DNA from: an uncultured Anaerolineales bacterium
GTDB taxonomy: Bacteria; Chloroflexota; Anaerolineae; Anaerolineales; UBA4823
Assembly: GCA_937928795.1 (NCBI GenBank)
Contig: CALFWB010000032.1
Coordinates: forward strand, 1 to 34,872
DNA: 34,872 nt
Reading direction: 5' to 3'
Positions 1 to 8,772 of this stretch are shown here, piece by piece. Made by a program: the position numbers and the translations under genes. The notes beneath the pieces are model-generated. The model saw only the letters and a program-made list of their open reading frames with translations. It searched no databases and was not told where the DNA came from. Each line of letters begins with the position of its first letter. Position 1 is the first letter of the stretch.

Positions 1-1635
1 GAAGCGCTGATCCTTGAGATGAATTTGATCAAGAAATACCGTCCACACTATAACGTGCGCCTCAAGGATGACAAGCGCTATCCCTATATCAAGGTGCACT
101 GGGCGGATGATTTCCCGAAAGTGACAGTCACCCGCCAGATGGTGCAAGACGGTTCGCGCTATTTTGGGCCCTATACCAGCGTTTGGGCAGTCCACCAAAC
201 GTTAGATTTGTTGCGGCGCATCTTCCCTTACCTGACCTGTGATCGGGTCATCACCGGCAAAGATGAGCGCGCTTGTCTGTATTACGACATCAAACTTTGT
301 CGGGCGCCTTGCATCGGGGCAATCGATCGCCAGAATTACCGCCAAATGATTGCCGATTTATGCCGCTTTTTGGAGGGGCATACCGAACAAATCGTCACTC
401 GTTTGAGGTCGGAGATGGAAAAAGCGGCTGAAAACCTGCGCTTTGAACAAGCGGCTGTGATCCGAGATCAGATTCGGGCAATTGAAAACGTGGTCGAAAA
501 GCAGAAAGTGATTTCGAGCGAGATGACCGACTCAGATGTAATTGCCCTTGCTCGGGATAATGGGGATGCCTGTGTGCAGATTTTCTTCATTCGGGGAGGA
601 AAATTAATCGGTCGTGAATATTTCTTGTTGGAAGGGGCAGAGGAGACACCTGATGCCACAGTGATGGCTGAGTTCATCAAGCATTTTTACGACAAAGCTG
701 CCACCGTTCCCGATCAGGTGTTGTTACCCCATGAGGTTGAAGAGGCGCAGATTATCCGCCAATGGTTGAGCCAGAAGAAACCTGCTCAAAAGGTTGAGAT
801 TTGCGTACCCCGAGCCGGCCTGCAGCAGGAATTGATCCAAATGGCTGCCGAAAACGCCGCCCAGACCCTCTCTACCCTAAAGTCTCAATGGCAGGTGGAT
901 ACCCATCGTCAAGAACAAGCGTTAGCCGAGCTTCAAGAGGCTTTGGGGATGGATACGCCGCTCAATCGGATTGAATGTTACGATATTTCCAATACGCAGG
1001 GCGTGGCAGCCGTCGGCAGTATGGTGGTGTTTGAAAAAGGAACACCACGCAAAAGCCATTATCGCCGCTTCAATATTCGGATGGTCAGCGGGCCGGACGA
1101 TTTTGCCAGCATGGAGGAAACCCTCGAACGTCGCTTCCGTCGCTGGCAGGCAGCTCAAGAAAGTGAAGGAACACCCGGCAAAAAACCCGACCCAGCTTTT
1201 GCCATGCTGCCAGACTTAGTGATCGTGGATGGCGGCAAAGGACAATTGAGCCGCGCTGTCAAAGTCTTAGAGAACTTTGGATTGCTTGAGCGAGTGAAGG
1301 TAGTGAGTTTAGCTAAGCAGCAGGAGGAGCTTTTCTTACCCGATCGTTCCGATAGCCTCTTGTTACCAAGGCATTCCCAAGGGTTTTACCTCCTGCAGCG
1401 CATCCGCGATGAAGCTCATCGTTTTGCGATTACCGCTCATCGAAAGTTACGGGCGAAACAAGGGTTGGCTTCACAGTTGGAGAGCATTCCCGGCATCGGT
1501 GCGGTCAAACGCAAACGCTTGCTGCAGCGTTTCGGCGATATCGATGCCATTCGGAATGCGAGTTTGGAAGAGTTGACCTCCGTAGAAGGGATTACCAAGC
1601 AATTGGCGTTACAGATCAAATCTAGCTTAACTTGA
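1..1635 (+). CDS. uvrC: UvrABC system protein C, 5'-truncated by the window edge
   Basis: UvrC makes the 3' and 5' incisions flanking a DNA lesion after UvrA/UvrB recognition in nucleotide excision repair. The reading frame is open from base 1, and the residues before the first internal ATG at 19 (EALILEMNLIKKYRPHYN) are the typical end of the GIY-YIG nuclease domain. The true start therefore lies upstream of the window. The visible part carries a cysteine-containing stretch (CLYYDIKLCRAPCIG), a UvrB-interacting UVR helix pair near residues 135-170 of the visible frame, the RNase-H-like endonuclease domain (IECYDISN, LVIVDGGKGQL, RDEAHRFAI) and C-terminal helix-hairpin-helix motifs (LESIPGIGAVKRKRLL). 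The end is intact. A structured spacer and a small membrane-peptide gene follow. Confidence 0.97.
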   Translation, partial: EALILEMNLIKKYRPHYNVRLKDDKRYPYIKVHWADDFPKVTVTRQMVQDGSRYFGPYTSVWAVHQTLDLLRRIFPYLTCDRVITGKDERACLYYDIKLCRAPCIGAIDRQNYRQMIADLCRFLEGHTEQIVTRLRSEMEKAAENLRFEQAAVIRDQIRAIENVVEKQKVISSEMTDSDVIALARDNGDACVQIFFIRGGKLIGREYFLLEGAEETPDATVMAEFIKHFYDKAATVPDQVLLPHEVEEAQIIRQWLSQKKPAQKVEICVPRAGLQQELIQMAAENAAQTLSTLKSQWQVDTHRQEQALAELQEALGMDTPLNRIECYDISNTQGVAAVGSMVVFEKGTPRKSHYRRFNIRMVSGPDDFASMEETLERRFRRWQAAQESEGTPGKKPDPAFAMLPDLVIVDGGKGQLSRAVKVLENFGLLERVKVVSLAKQQEELFLPDRSDSLLLPRHSQGFYLLQRIRDEAHRFAITAHRKLRAKQGLASQLESIPGIGAVKRKRLLQRFGDIDAIRNASLEELTSVEGITKQLALQIKSSLT

Positions 1636-1735
1636 ATTTGGGATAAGCTGATCAACTCGGGATGTCACTTTCAGCGAGGCGAGAAGTCTAAAGATTTCTC
1701 CTCGCTGCGCTTGTTGAAATGATCAACCCGAATTC
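1634..1735 (+). terminator. Nested inverted repeats after uvrC, possible terminator
   Basis: An inner imperfect hairpin pairs about 1673-1686 (AGCGAGG arm) with about 1695-1706. An outer arm at 1634-1642 (GAATTTGGG) can pair with 1727-1735 (CCCGAATTC). A T-rich stretch (TCTTTATTTATT) follows the outer arm. The outer arm begins at the uvrC stop. This could end uvrC transcription, or it could be a processing or attenuation structure before the small downstream gene. It lacks the compact GC stem plus uninterrupted T run of a textbook terminator. Confidence 0.4.
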
Positions 1736-1759
1736 TCTTTATTTATTGAAAGGAAGAGT

Positions 1760-1876
1760 ATGCCAAAGAAACAAATCTCGCGCCGAGAAATGCGCCAAGT
1801 TCGCATTCGCCAAATCTTATTTGTGGCTTTTGCCATCCTGATCATTTTGGCGATGGTGATTGGCTCTCTGCGCTAA
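1760..1876 (+). CDS. Small basic single-helix membrane protein (38 aa)
   Basis: The start is an ATG preceded by a good ribosome-binding site (AAAGGAAG, ending four bases before it). The product has a strongly basic N-terminal part (MPKKQISRREMRQVRIRQ), one hydrophobic helix at about residues 19-35, and a short SLR tail. A charged N-terminus followed by one helix predicts an N-in, single-pass inner-membrane peptide. No catalytic motif is present. From memory, short proteins of this layout occur in other Anaerolineae genomes, but I cannot check this here and assign no function. It lies 124 bases after uvrC on the same strand and converges on the large kinase gene. Confidence 0.6.
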   Translation: MPKKQISRREMRQVRIRQILFVAFAILIILAMVIGSLR

Positions 1877-1889
1877 ATAAGCTAGTAGA

Positions 1890-4800
1890 TTAGCTCTCTT
1901 GTTCGATCAAGGATCGGATTGCTTGGCTGAACTCGGTGATGGAAAAGGGTTTTTGGAGCCAATGAATCTTGCCACCTTCTAGCGCAGCGCGATATTCTTC
2001 GTTAAGAGGATGTCCAGTGATAAGTAGCATTTTGAGGTCGGCCTGTTTTTCCCTCAAGGCTTGATAGAGCTCAATGCCGCCCATGCGGGGCATGACAATG
2101 TCGCTGATCAGTAGTTCAATCTTTTCTTGGTGAATCTCCCAAAGTTCAAGCGCTTCGCGACCGTCAGCAGCCGTCAGCGTTTGGTATTGCTGTGCTTCGA
2201 GCAACGCTTTCAAGGCGTTGCGGGTGGACGGGTCATCTTCAACGACCAGGGCAGTCTTGCCCTTGCCGTCAAGGGATAGGGCGGGTGTTTCCTCGGCGGT
2301 ACTTTGAGAGGGTTGCCCAAGGGCGGGAAGGTAAACTGTAAAAGTGGTGCCAAGGGAAGGCTGGCTTTGAACGTCAATATAACCCCCATGCTGCTTGACA
2401 ATGCCATAAACCTGAGCTAGTCCTAGGCCGGTGCCGAGTCCAACCGGTTTTGTGGTAAAGAAGGGCTCGAAGATATGCGGCAAATGTTCGGGGGCAATGC
2501 CATGTCCTGTGTCATGGACTTCAATGACGACCCACTCGCCGGGTTGGATAAAACGGCTAGGCATCTCTTCGTTATTACTAAGGCTGAGGCGGGCAAGTGA
2601 AAGCCGCAAGACGCCGCCTTGCGGCATGGCATCGCGTGCGTTCAACACCAAGTTCATTAGCATTTGTTGCAAACGGGTGGGATCGGCCAAAATGGAAAAG
2701 GTTGTTTGGGGTTGATGGTGGAACTCCACCCGAATAGTCTCTGGCAAGACCCGCACGAGCATTTTTTCAAACTCTTTCATAAAGGGTAAGAGATCGAGTG
2801 GGGTTTGTTCCATGACGGAGCGCCGACTGAAGTCTAGAATCTGGCGGATCAGGCTGGCGGCACGCTGGACTTGCTGTTGGATGATCGCTAGACGGTCTTG
2901 GCTGGTAGTGCTCAATGAAGGGTCATTTCTCATCAAGTCGGCATAGACCAAAATGGCTGCCATGATGTTGTTGAAGTCATGGGCTATCCCGGCGGCTAGT
3001 TGCCCAACAGTAGCCAGCCTTTCTTGCATCTGAACCCGCATTTGGATTTCCCTTTCTGTTGTAACCTCCCGCAGCGTGATGACCCATTGGGTGGGAGGAT
3101 GACCAATTGGGTTGGCTTGGGCTTCAAAGATGCGTCGGCTGGGTTCTTGGATAATCAATTCCAAAGGAAAGGATGTTGTGGAATGGGTGAGCAGTTCGTC
3201 AATCGGCTTTGAGCCAAGTGAGATGAGTTTGCCTTCCTTAACCTCTGCTTTTAATAAGTCGAGCAATTGATTGCCAATGGGATTCATGACCAGAATGCGA
3301 TGATCGCTATCAAGCAGCAAAATGCCAAGCGAAAGGTTTTCGACCAAATTGCTCATCCGTTTCTTTTCGGCTTCGCGCACGTTTTCGAGCCGTTGGAGGG
3401 CAATTGAAGCTTGGTTGGCAAAGGTCTGCAATAGGCACAGTTGTTCATCGCTGAACGATTGGATCTTTTCGTCAGCAATTCCCAGCATCCCGACCACTTG
3501 TTCATTCAGAACGATCGGGTAGTGCGGTAAGGAGTGGAAGGATTGAATCGGCGTGTCACTTTGATAGGGCTCGGCAAGATTGACTTCGATCGAGGCGATC
3601 GAGTGATCCTTACCAAGTGCTCGCTTTAATTCGGACTGACAGTGTTCCTGAAGGGCGGATAGGGTATCTTCAGTAAGCGGGCGTTGCGCGTTGACATATA
3701 GGTTCGCTGTGCTGCTGGAGAATAGACATCCGATGGCAAAATCGCACTTAACGGCCGTGCGCAGGTGATTTAGGAGAATCTGCATCAAATCTTGTTCGGT
3801 TAGCACATAACCGATCTCTTGGCTTAACTCGTAGAGCTCGGATAGTTCAGCGGTGCGGCGGAGAACCGCTTCTTCGAGTTGGTCGGCATGGCGGCGCACG
3901 TTCTCGTAAAGGGTGGCATTCTCAAGGGCGATGGCGATTTGATCGGCAAGCAGTTGAAAGAAGTCAACATCGCTTTGGCTTAAGGCGCTATTTTGGTCAG
4001 TCTCGATGTTGAGAACACCGACGACTTCGCCTTGCAAGAGGATTGGCATGGCAAACTCGGAAACGGTTTGCGGGTTATCGGGTAGATAGTCTGGGTCTTT
4101 GGAGACATCCAAAATGACCTGGGCTTGCCCACTGCGCACAGCTCTGCCAATTACCCCACGGTGAATTGGGATGCGCGGGATAATGACACTGTTCCCATAG
4201 TGAGCTCGCAGATCGAGGTGATCGCCGTCACGAAGGAAGATCTCAATAATTGGGTAGTGAAAATTTGCAGCCAGTTCATTTACAACTGTGTGAAGTAATT
4301 CCTCTAGATCGAGGTGACGAGAAAAGTTTTGGGTGAGTTTCTGCAGTAAGGTAACCTGGCGTAGGCGATGTTGCGCTTCTTGATACCGTTCGGCGTTGCT
4401 CAGCGCTAAGCCAAGTTCTTGGCAGATGGCTTTCATCAGGTTGAGGTCTGCGTCATCAAAGGCGTTGATCTCGGTATGCATGATCGCCAGAATGCCGTAC
4501 AACTGATTCTCGAAGAGAATCGGCGCAGCAATTGCCGATTGCACCTCCTCATCGTAATTGCTAAGATGCCACCAGCGCGCGTCTTGGCTCACGTCTGCGA
4601 TCAGGTCGGCTTCTCGGTTTTCCATCACCCAGCCCATGAAACCGCGCTCTCCACTCCATTGGATGTTGCGGTTGTATTCTTCAATGGAGGTAGGAAAATG
4701 TCCATGCACAGCCTGCAAAGAAAGCGTACCCTTTTCGGGTATGTAGCGGAAAGCCAAACCAAAGTGACCCTCTAGGGAAAGAGTTGCCAGTTGAATAGCG

Positions 4801-6452
4801 CGTTGGAGGATTTCATCGGGTTCCAAGCTTGCAGTGATCTGATGACCAATGGCATAAATAACACTCAATTTGCGTTTTTCGCTTTCTGCCATTTGGTATA
4901 GGGAGGCGTTTTCAATGGCAATGGCCGCTTGATCGCCCAAGAAGCCCAGCAAACTTAACTCCATAGAAGTGAACTGACGCGGAGCCGGGAAGGAGACGTT
5001 CATGACTCCCACAACGCGCTCGCTGATTTTGAGGGGAATGCCGACAATGGCTCCTTTCCAATTGCCCTCCATTTCTTGGAACAGCGGGTGATTTTCCATG
5101 TCATTGACCACGGTCAATTGACCGCTGCGGGCAACTTGGATAGTCAAGCCGTTTGGACGGGGCTTGTAGATGGGTGTCCGCTGTCCATCCCGATGCAGGG
5201 CTGCTCCAAAGCGCAACTCCTGTCCGTTTTCAGGTGAATAGATAAAGATATAGGCACTGCGGAGATCGGCAAAAAAATTGCGGAGCGTATCGAGAATTGT
5301 TTGGAGCACTTGGTCTAAGTCTAGGTTGCTGGTTAAGATCAGACTGGTTTGGCGCAGTGCTTCCAGAGTGTTGGCTTGTTGCTCCTTTTCTTGAAACAGG
5401 CGGGCATTTTCGATGGCGAGGGCTGCATGTTGGGCATACGTGGTTGCCCAGTCGAGGTTAGGCTTTTGAAAGGCATTTGGTGAAAAACTCTGTAAGATGA
5501 CCAGCCCTACAACCTCTCCACGGGCAATCAAAGGCACTCCCATCCACGTTGCCCCTTTGGTCTGAGCAGCAGTGGATATGGAGGAGACTCGCTGAGTATC
5601 GCCCAAGATCACCGCTTCTTTCTGAGTGGTGATTTTCGGCAATAAATGAGAGGCAATAGACAGGAATACAGCGGGATTGTCCTCTAATGCCAAGCCGCGC
5701 TGAGCGCCGAGTTTGAATTCACCCGAGTCCTTTAGAAGAATTGCGGCACCGTCATAAGGGATTGCATCAGCGAGTTGTTCAAGGATGGTTTCCAGCAAGC
5801 TCGTCAGATCAAGAGTTGAGCTGAGAGCGCGTGCAGCAGAGGCAAGTTTTTCTGCTAATACCTTTTGACGATGCTCGTTTTCTAAGAGCGTGGCGCTTTG
5901 AATGACGATACTGGCTTGATTGGCGAAAACACACAGCAGTTTGAGGTCATCTTCGGTGAAGGGTCTGGAATTCTGGGTGTTAAAAACCTGTAGGACTCCC
6001 TCTAGGCGACCATCCCAAAACAGCGGTGCTGAGATAACCGAACGGTACAGGTAAGGCGGGCCAAACTTGTCAGAGCGGAACGGCCAAGTAGCATAATCCT
6101 CAACTAATAACGGTTTCCTTTCTTTTGCTACCCAGCCAGCAGCCCCTTCCCCATAAGCTAGGCGCGCACCTCGGTACCGATCGGTAAATGGGCTGATTTC
6201 GAGATAGATTTCCAGCTCCTCAAGTTGTGGATCGGCGAGATACAGACACCCCCCTTCCCCTTCAAGAAGCTCTATGGCTGCCTGTACGATGCGCTCAAGT
6301 AGAAATTGTTTGTCTGGATGCTCCCCTACCTTCATGGACAAGGCTTGGATTTGAGTTAGTTGGTCAACTAACAGATGGTATCTTTCTTGATTCGCTACAG
6401 TTGTCCCACTTCTAAGCTGTTGCTCGGTTGAGTCCAATCCACTTTTGTCCAT
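1890..6452 (-). CDS. Six-GAF hybrid sensor histidine kinase with C-terminal receiver
   Basis: This 1520-residue protein has no membrane helices, so it is a cytosolic sensor kinase. Domains in order are GAF 1 (about 48-190), GAF 2 (213-353), GAF 3 (376-520), GAF 4 (544-690), GAF 5 (712-850), a more diverged GAF 6 (885-1022), a PAS-like domain (1030-1133), HisKA with phospho-acceptor His1158 in GIAHDFNN, HATPase_c with the N box near Asn1267, DTGHGI at 1314 and GLGTGLGL at 1338-1345, then a receiver domain (1400-1518). The receiver keeps Glu1405/Asp1406/Asp1407, acceptor Asp1451, Thr1479 and Lys1501. The histidine motif is of the NtrB-like HDFNN class. Ligands of the GAF domains cannot be read from the sequence. 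The gene stands alone, so its output partner is unknown. ATG start. Confidence 0.95.
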   Translation of the reverse strand: MDKSGLDSTEQQLRSGTTVANQERYHLLVDQLTQIQALSMKVGEHPDKQFLLERIVQAAIELLEGEGGCLYLADPQLEELEIYLEISPFTDRYRGARLAYGEGAAGWVAKERKPLLVEDYATWPFRSDKFGPPYLYRSVISAPLFWDGRLEGVLQVFNTQNSRPFTEDDLKLLCVFANQASIVIQSATLLENEHRQKVLAEKLASAARALSSTLDLTSLLETILEQLADAIPYDGAAILLKDSGEFKLGAQRGLALEDNPAVFLSIASHLLPKITTQKEAVILGDTQRVSSISTAAQTKGATWMGVPLIARGEVVGLVILQSFSPNAFQKPNLDWATTYAQHAALAIENARLFQEKEQQANTLEALRQTSLILTSNLDLDQVLQTILDTLRNFFADLRSAYIFIYSPENGQELRFGAALHRDGQRTPIYKPRPNGLTIQVARSGQLTVVNDMENHPLFQEMEGNWKGAIVGIPLKISERVVGVMNVSFPAPRQFTSMELSLLGFLGDQAAIAIENASLYQMAESEKRKLSVIYAIGHQITASLEPDEILQRAIQLATLSLEGHFGLAFRYIPEKGTLSLQAVHGHFPTSIEEYNRNIQWSGERGFMGWVMENREADLIADVSQDARWWHLSNYDEEVQSAIAAPILFENQLYGILAIMHTEINAFDDADLNLMKAICQELGLALSNAERYQEAQHRLRQVTLLQKLTQNFSRHLDLEELLHTVVNELAANFHYPIIEIFLRDGDHLDLRAHYGNSVIIPRIPIHRGVIGRAVRSGQAQVILDVSKDPDYLPDNPQTVSEFAMPILLQGEVVGVLNIETDQNSALSQSDVDFFQLLADQIAIALENATLYENVRRHADQLEEAVLRRTAELSELYELSQEIGYVLTEQDLMQILLNHLRTAVKCDFAIGCLFSSSTANLYVNAQRPLTEDTLSALQEHCQSELKRALGKDHSIASIEVNLAEPYQSDTPIQSFHSLPHYPIVLNEQVVGMLGIADEKIQSFSDEQLCLLQTFANQASIALQRLENVREAEKKRMSNLVENLSLGILLLDSDHRILVMNPIGNQLLDLLKAEVKEGKLISLGSKPIDELLTHSTTSFPLELIIQEPSRRIFEAQANPIGHPPTQWVITLREVTTEREIQMRVQMQERLATVGQLAAGIAHDFNNIMAAILVYADLMRNDPSLSTTSQDRLAIIQQQVQRAASLIRQILDFSRRSVMEQTPLDLLPFMKEFEKMLVRVLPETIRVEFHHQPQTTFSILADPTRLQQMLMNLVLNARDAMPQGGVLRLSLARLSLSNNEEMPSRFIQPGEWVVIEVHDTGHGIAPEHLPHIFEPFFTTKPVGLGTGLGLAQVYGIVKQHGGYIDVQSQPSLGTTFTVYLPALGQPSQSTAEETPALSLDGKGKTALVVEDDPSTRNALKALLEAQQYQTLTAADGREALELWEIHQEKIELLISDIVMPRMGGIELYQALREKQADLKMLLITGHPLNEEYRAALEGGKIHWLQKPFSITEFSQAIRSLIEQES

Positions 6453-6506
6453 AAGAAAGCGCGTTTATGGATATCCTTAGCCAGTAAATAAGTTCTAACG
6501 GGGCAA

Positions 6507-6512
6507 ATTATA
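6507..6512 (-). promoter_or_regulatory. -10 box for the six-GAF kinase gene
   Basis: Read on the minus strand this is a perfect TATAAT, about 55 bases upstream of the kinase ATG at 6452. No good -35 hexamer sits at the usual spacing (the best candidates at 6529-6536 match poorly). It may depend on an activator or be a weak promoter. Confidence 0.45.
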
Positions 6513-6605
6513 CCTCGGTAACAGAGAATACCGATCATCCTTTTGATTTTAGACCTAAACGTAACAATTTAACCTTACAGATTTATCAGGTAAGGAGGGA
6601 TTCAG

Positions 6606-6636
6606 AATAAAAAGCCCCTCTCTAAGAGAGAGGGGC
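6606..6636 (-). terminator. Rho-independent terminator of fhs
   Basis: A perfect 10-bp GC-rich stem (6614-6623 with 6627-6636, arms GCCCCTCTCT and AGAGAGGGGC) encloses a 3-base loop. On the minus strand it is followed directly by TTTTTATT. It lies 20 bases after the fhs stop codon. Confidence 0.9.
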
Positions 6637-6655
6637 CGAGGGTGAGAGATTGAAT

Positions 6656-8581
6656 TTAGAACAAGCCGACCACTTTGCCGGTGGTGAGGTCTAAGTCAAC
6701 GTCATAGAAGACCGGACGGGTGGGCAAGCCCGGCATGGTGCGCATCTCGCCCAACAAGGGGTAGAGGAATCCGGCTCCAACCGAGGCGCGAATATCGCGT
6801 ATGGGTACGATAAAGCCCTTTGGCACGCCCTTAAGTGAGGGATCGTGACTGAGGCTGAGGTGAGTCTTTGCCATACACAGGGGTAATTTGTCGAACCCGA
6901 GGCGGGTGTAAAGCTCAATCTTCTTTTCCGCTTCCGGGAGATACTCGACGCCATCTGCACCATAGATCTCTTTGCAAATAATCTCAATTTTGTCTTTGAT
7001 CGGGATATCCAACGGATACAAGAACTTAAAGTTGCTGGGCTTTTCGGCAGCTTTGACGACAGCCTCGGCAAGGGCAATCGCTCCTTCGCCACCGTGCATC
7101 CAGTGCGTGCAAACGCAGGCATCGTCGGCGCCGGCTTCAAGGGCTGCCTCGCGCACCAATTGCACCTCTTTTTCGGTGTCAGTTGCGAAGGAGTTAACGG
7201 CTACAACGCAGGGAATTCCAAACTTGAGCACGTTCTTGATGTGGTGTTGCATATTGCCTAAGCCGGCTTTCAGCAATTCCAAATTCTCATCGGTGTAGGC
7301 AGGATCGAGGGGCTTGCCTGCGACGACTTTTGGACCGCCGCCGTGCATCTTCAAAGCCCGAACGGTGGCGACGAGGACAACGACGTTTGGAATCAAGCCA
7401 GAGTAGCGGCATTTGATGTTGAAGAACTTTTCCATGCCGATATCGGCCCCAAAACCTGACTCGGTGACGACATAATCTGCCAACTTGAGCGCAATGCGGT
7501 CGGCGATGATCGAGCTATTGCCATGCGCAATGTTGGCAAACGGTCCAGCATGGACAAAGACGGGCGTGCCTTCTAGGCTCTGCATCAGGGTTGGCTTTAT
7601 GGCATCTTTCATCAGGACCGTCATGGCGCCGGCTACACCGAGGTCTTCGGCGGTGATAGCTTCGCCTTTCCGATTGGTGCCGATCACAATGCGTCCGAGA
7701 CGTTCGCGCATATCGGCAAGGTCGGTGGTCAGAGCAAGGATCGCCATGATCTCGCTGGCGACGGTGATGTCAAAGCCCGTGCGGCGGGTCATGCCTTTTT
7801 CCTCAGGCCCTAAGCCAATTTCGATTTCGCGCAAAAAGCGATCGTTGGTATCGACCACGCGCCGCCAGGTGATCGAGTCGGGGTCAATGTCTAGGCGGGC
7901 GAAGCGGCTGCGCTCTTCGGCAGTCAATTCGTCAGGGTCGGTTTTATCAATGCCCAATTTCTTGAGGCGACGCAGCATGGAGGGTGAAAAACGGCGTTTT
8001 CCTTGCTTATCGGGGGGACAAAGGGCGTTGAATAGCTTCTCGTCATCTTGTTGAGCTTCATGGAACATGCGCGCATCGATGGCTGCGGCAAGCAGGTTGT
8101 TAGCGGCAGTAATGGCGTGAATGTCACCTGTTAGGTGAAGGTTGAAGTCTTCCATTGGGATGACTTGGCTGTATCCACCGCCGGCAGCGCCGCCCTTGAT
8201 GCCAAACGTCGGGCCCTGACTGGGCTGTCGGATGCAGGTGAAGACGCTCTTTTTGAGATGTGCCCCTAACGCTTGGCTTAAGCCCATGGTCGTGGTTGTC
8301 TTCCCTTCACCCAATGGAGTTGGAGTGATAGCCGTCACGTCAACGTAAATTCCATCTGGAACGTCTTTAAGTCTCTCCAAAACGTCCAGTTTTACTTTCG
8401 CAATATAATTGCCGTGTAATTCCAGTTCGTCTTCCAGAATGCCGCATTCGGCTGCAATTTGTCGGATTGGCTTTAATTCTGCAGCTTGCGCAATTTCGAT
8501 ATCAGAGGGAACGGGGAAGACGCGCTTCAGAGGTTTATATTCAACTGGCTGTCTGGCGAGATTTTTTTGCAAGGCAGTCAT
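6656..8581 (-). CDS. fhs: Formate-tetrahydrofolate ligase, long eukaryote-like form
   Basis: The enzyme joins formate to tetrahydrofolate using ATP to give 10-formyl-THF, feeding purine synthesis, initiator-tRNA formylation or the methyl branch of the Wood-Ljungdahl pathway. At 641 residues it is longer than the roughly 556-560 of usual bacterial Fhs. It carries the ATP-binding motif [10 protein letters not shown] (88-97), [19 protein letters not shown], and the conserved C-terminal end MPGLPTRP...GLF. The extra length includes a segment near residues 190-245 ([37 protein letters not shown]). I recognise this as the pattern of the synthetase domain of eukaryotic C1-THF synthase (MTHFD1). The ATG is preceded by GGAAAGGG. 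The gene is monocistronic with its own terminator. Confidence 0.96.
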   Translation of the reverse strand: MTALQKNLARQPVEYKPLKRVFPVPSDIEIAQAAELKPIRQIAAECGILEDELELHGNYIAKVKLDVLERLKDVPDGIYVDVTAITPTPLGEGKTTTTMGLSQALGAHLKKSVFTCIRQPSQGPTFGIKGGAAGGGYSQVIPMEDFNLHLTGDIHAITAANNLLAAAIDARMFHEAQQDDEKLFNALCPPDKQGKRRFSPSMLRRLKKLGIDKTDPDELTAEERSRFARLDIDPDSITWRRVVDTNDRFLREIEIGLGPEEKGMTRRTGFDITVASEIMAILALTTDLADMRERLGRIVIGTNRKGEAITAEDLGVAGAMTVLMKDAIKPTLMQSLEGTPVFVHAGPFANIAHGNSSIIADRIALKLADYVVTESGFGADIGMEKFFNIKCRYSGLIPNVVVLVATVRALKMHGGGPKVVAGKPLDPAYTDENLELLKAGLGNMQHHIKNVLKFGIPCVVAVNSFATDTEKEVQLVREAALEAGADDACVCTHWMHGGEGAIALAEAVVKAAEKPSNFKFLYPLDIPIKDKIEIICKEIYGADGVEYLPEAEKKIELYTRLGFDKLPLCMAKTHLSLSHDPSLKGVPKGFIVPIRDIRASVGAGFLYPLLGEMRTMPGLPTRPVFYDVDLDLTTGKVVGLF

Positions 8582-8772
8582 AATTTATTCCCTTTCCTTT
8601 GTTTATCGGTTTCAACAATCTGAGTCAGTATATTTTGACAGGGAAATCTTGAATAGGCAAGGGATTCCTGTCCTTATCCGAATATGCTTTGTGTCACCAG
8701 ACCAATTTGGTAATTTTTGTTGTGATTCTTGGAATCGATCCGGTTGCGAAAAATATCTTTTCGTAAGGATGG

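Noticed and set aside
8635-8640. Plus-strand TTGACA between fhs and the ROK gene
   Set aside because: No -10 box lies at suitable spacing and no plus-strand gene follows.
8722-8734. Small palindrome GATTC-TTG-GAATC between the ROK gene and fhs
   Set aside because: It is a five-base stem without a T run on either strand, too weak to call a terminator or operator.
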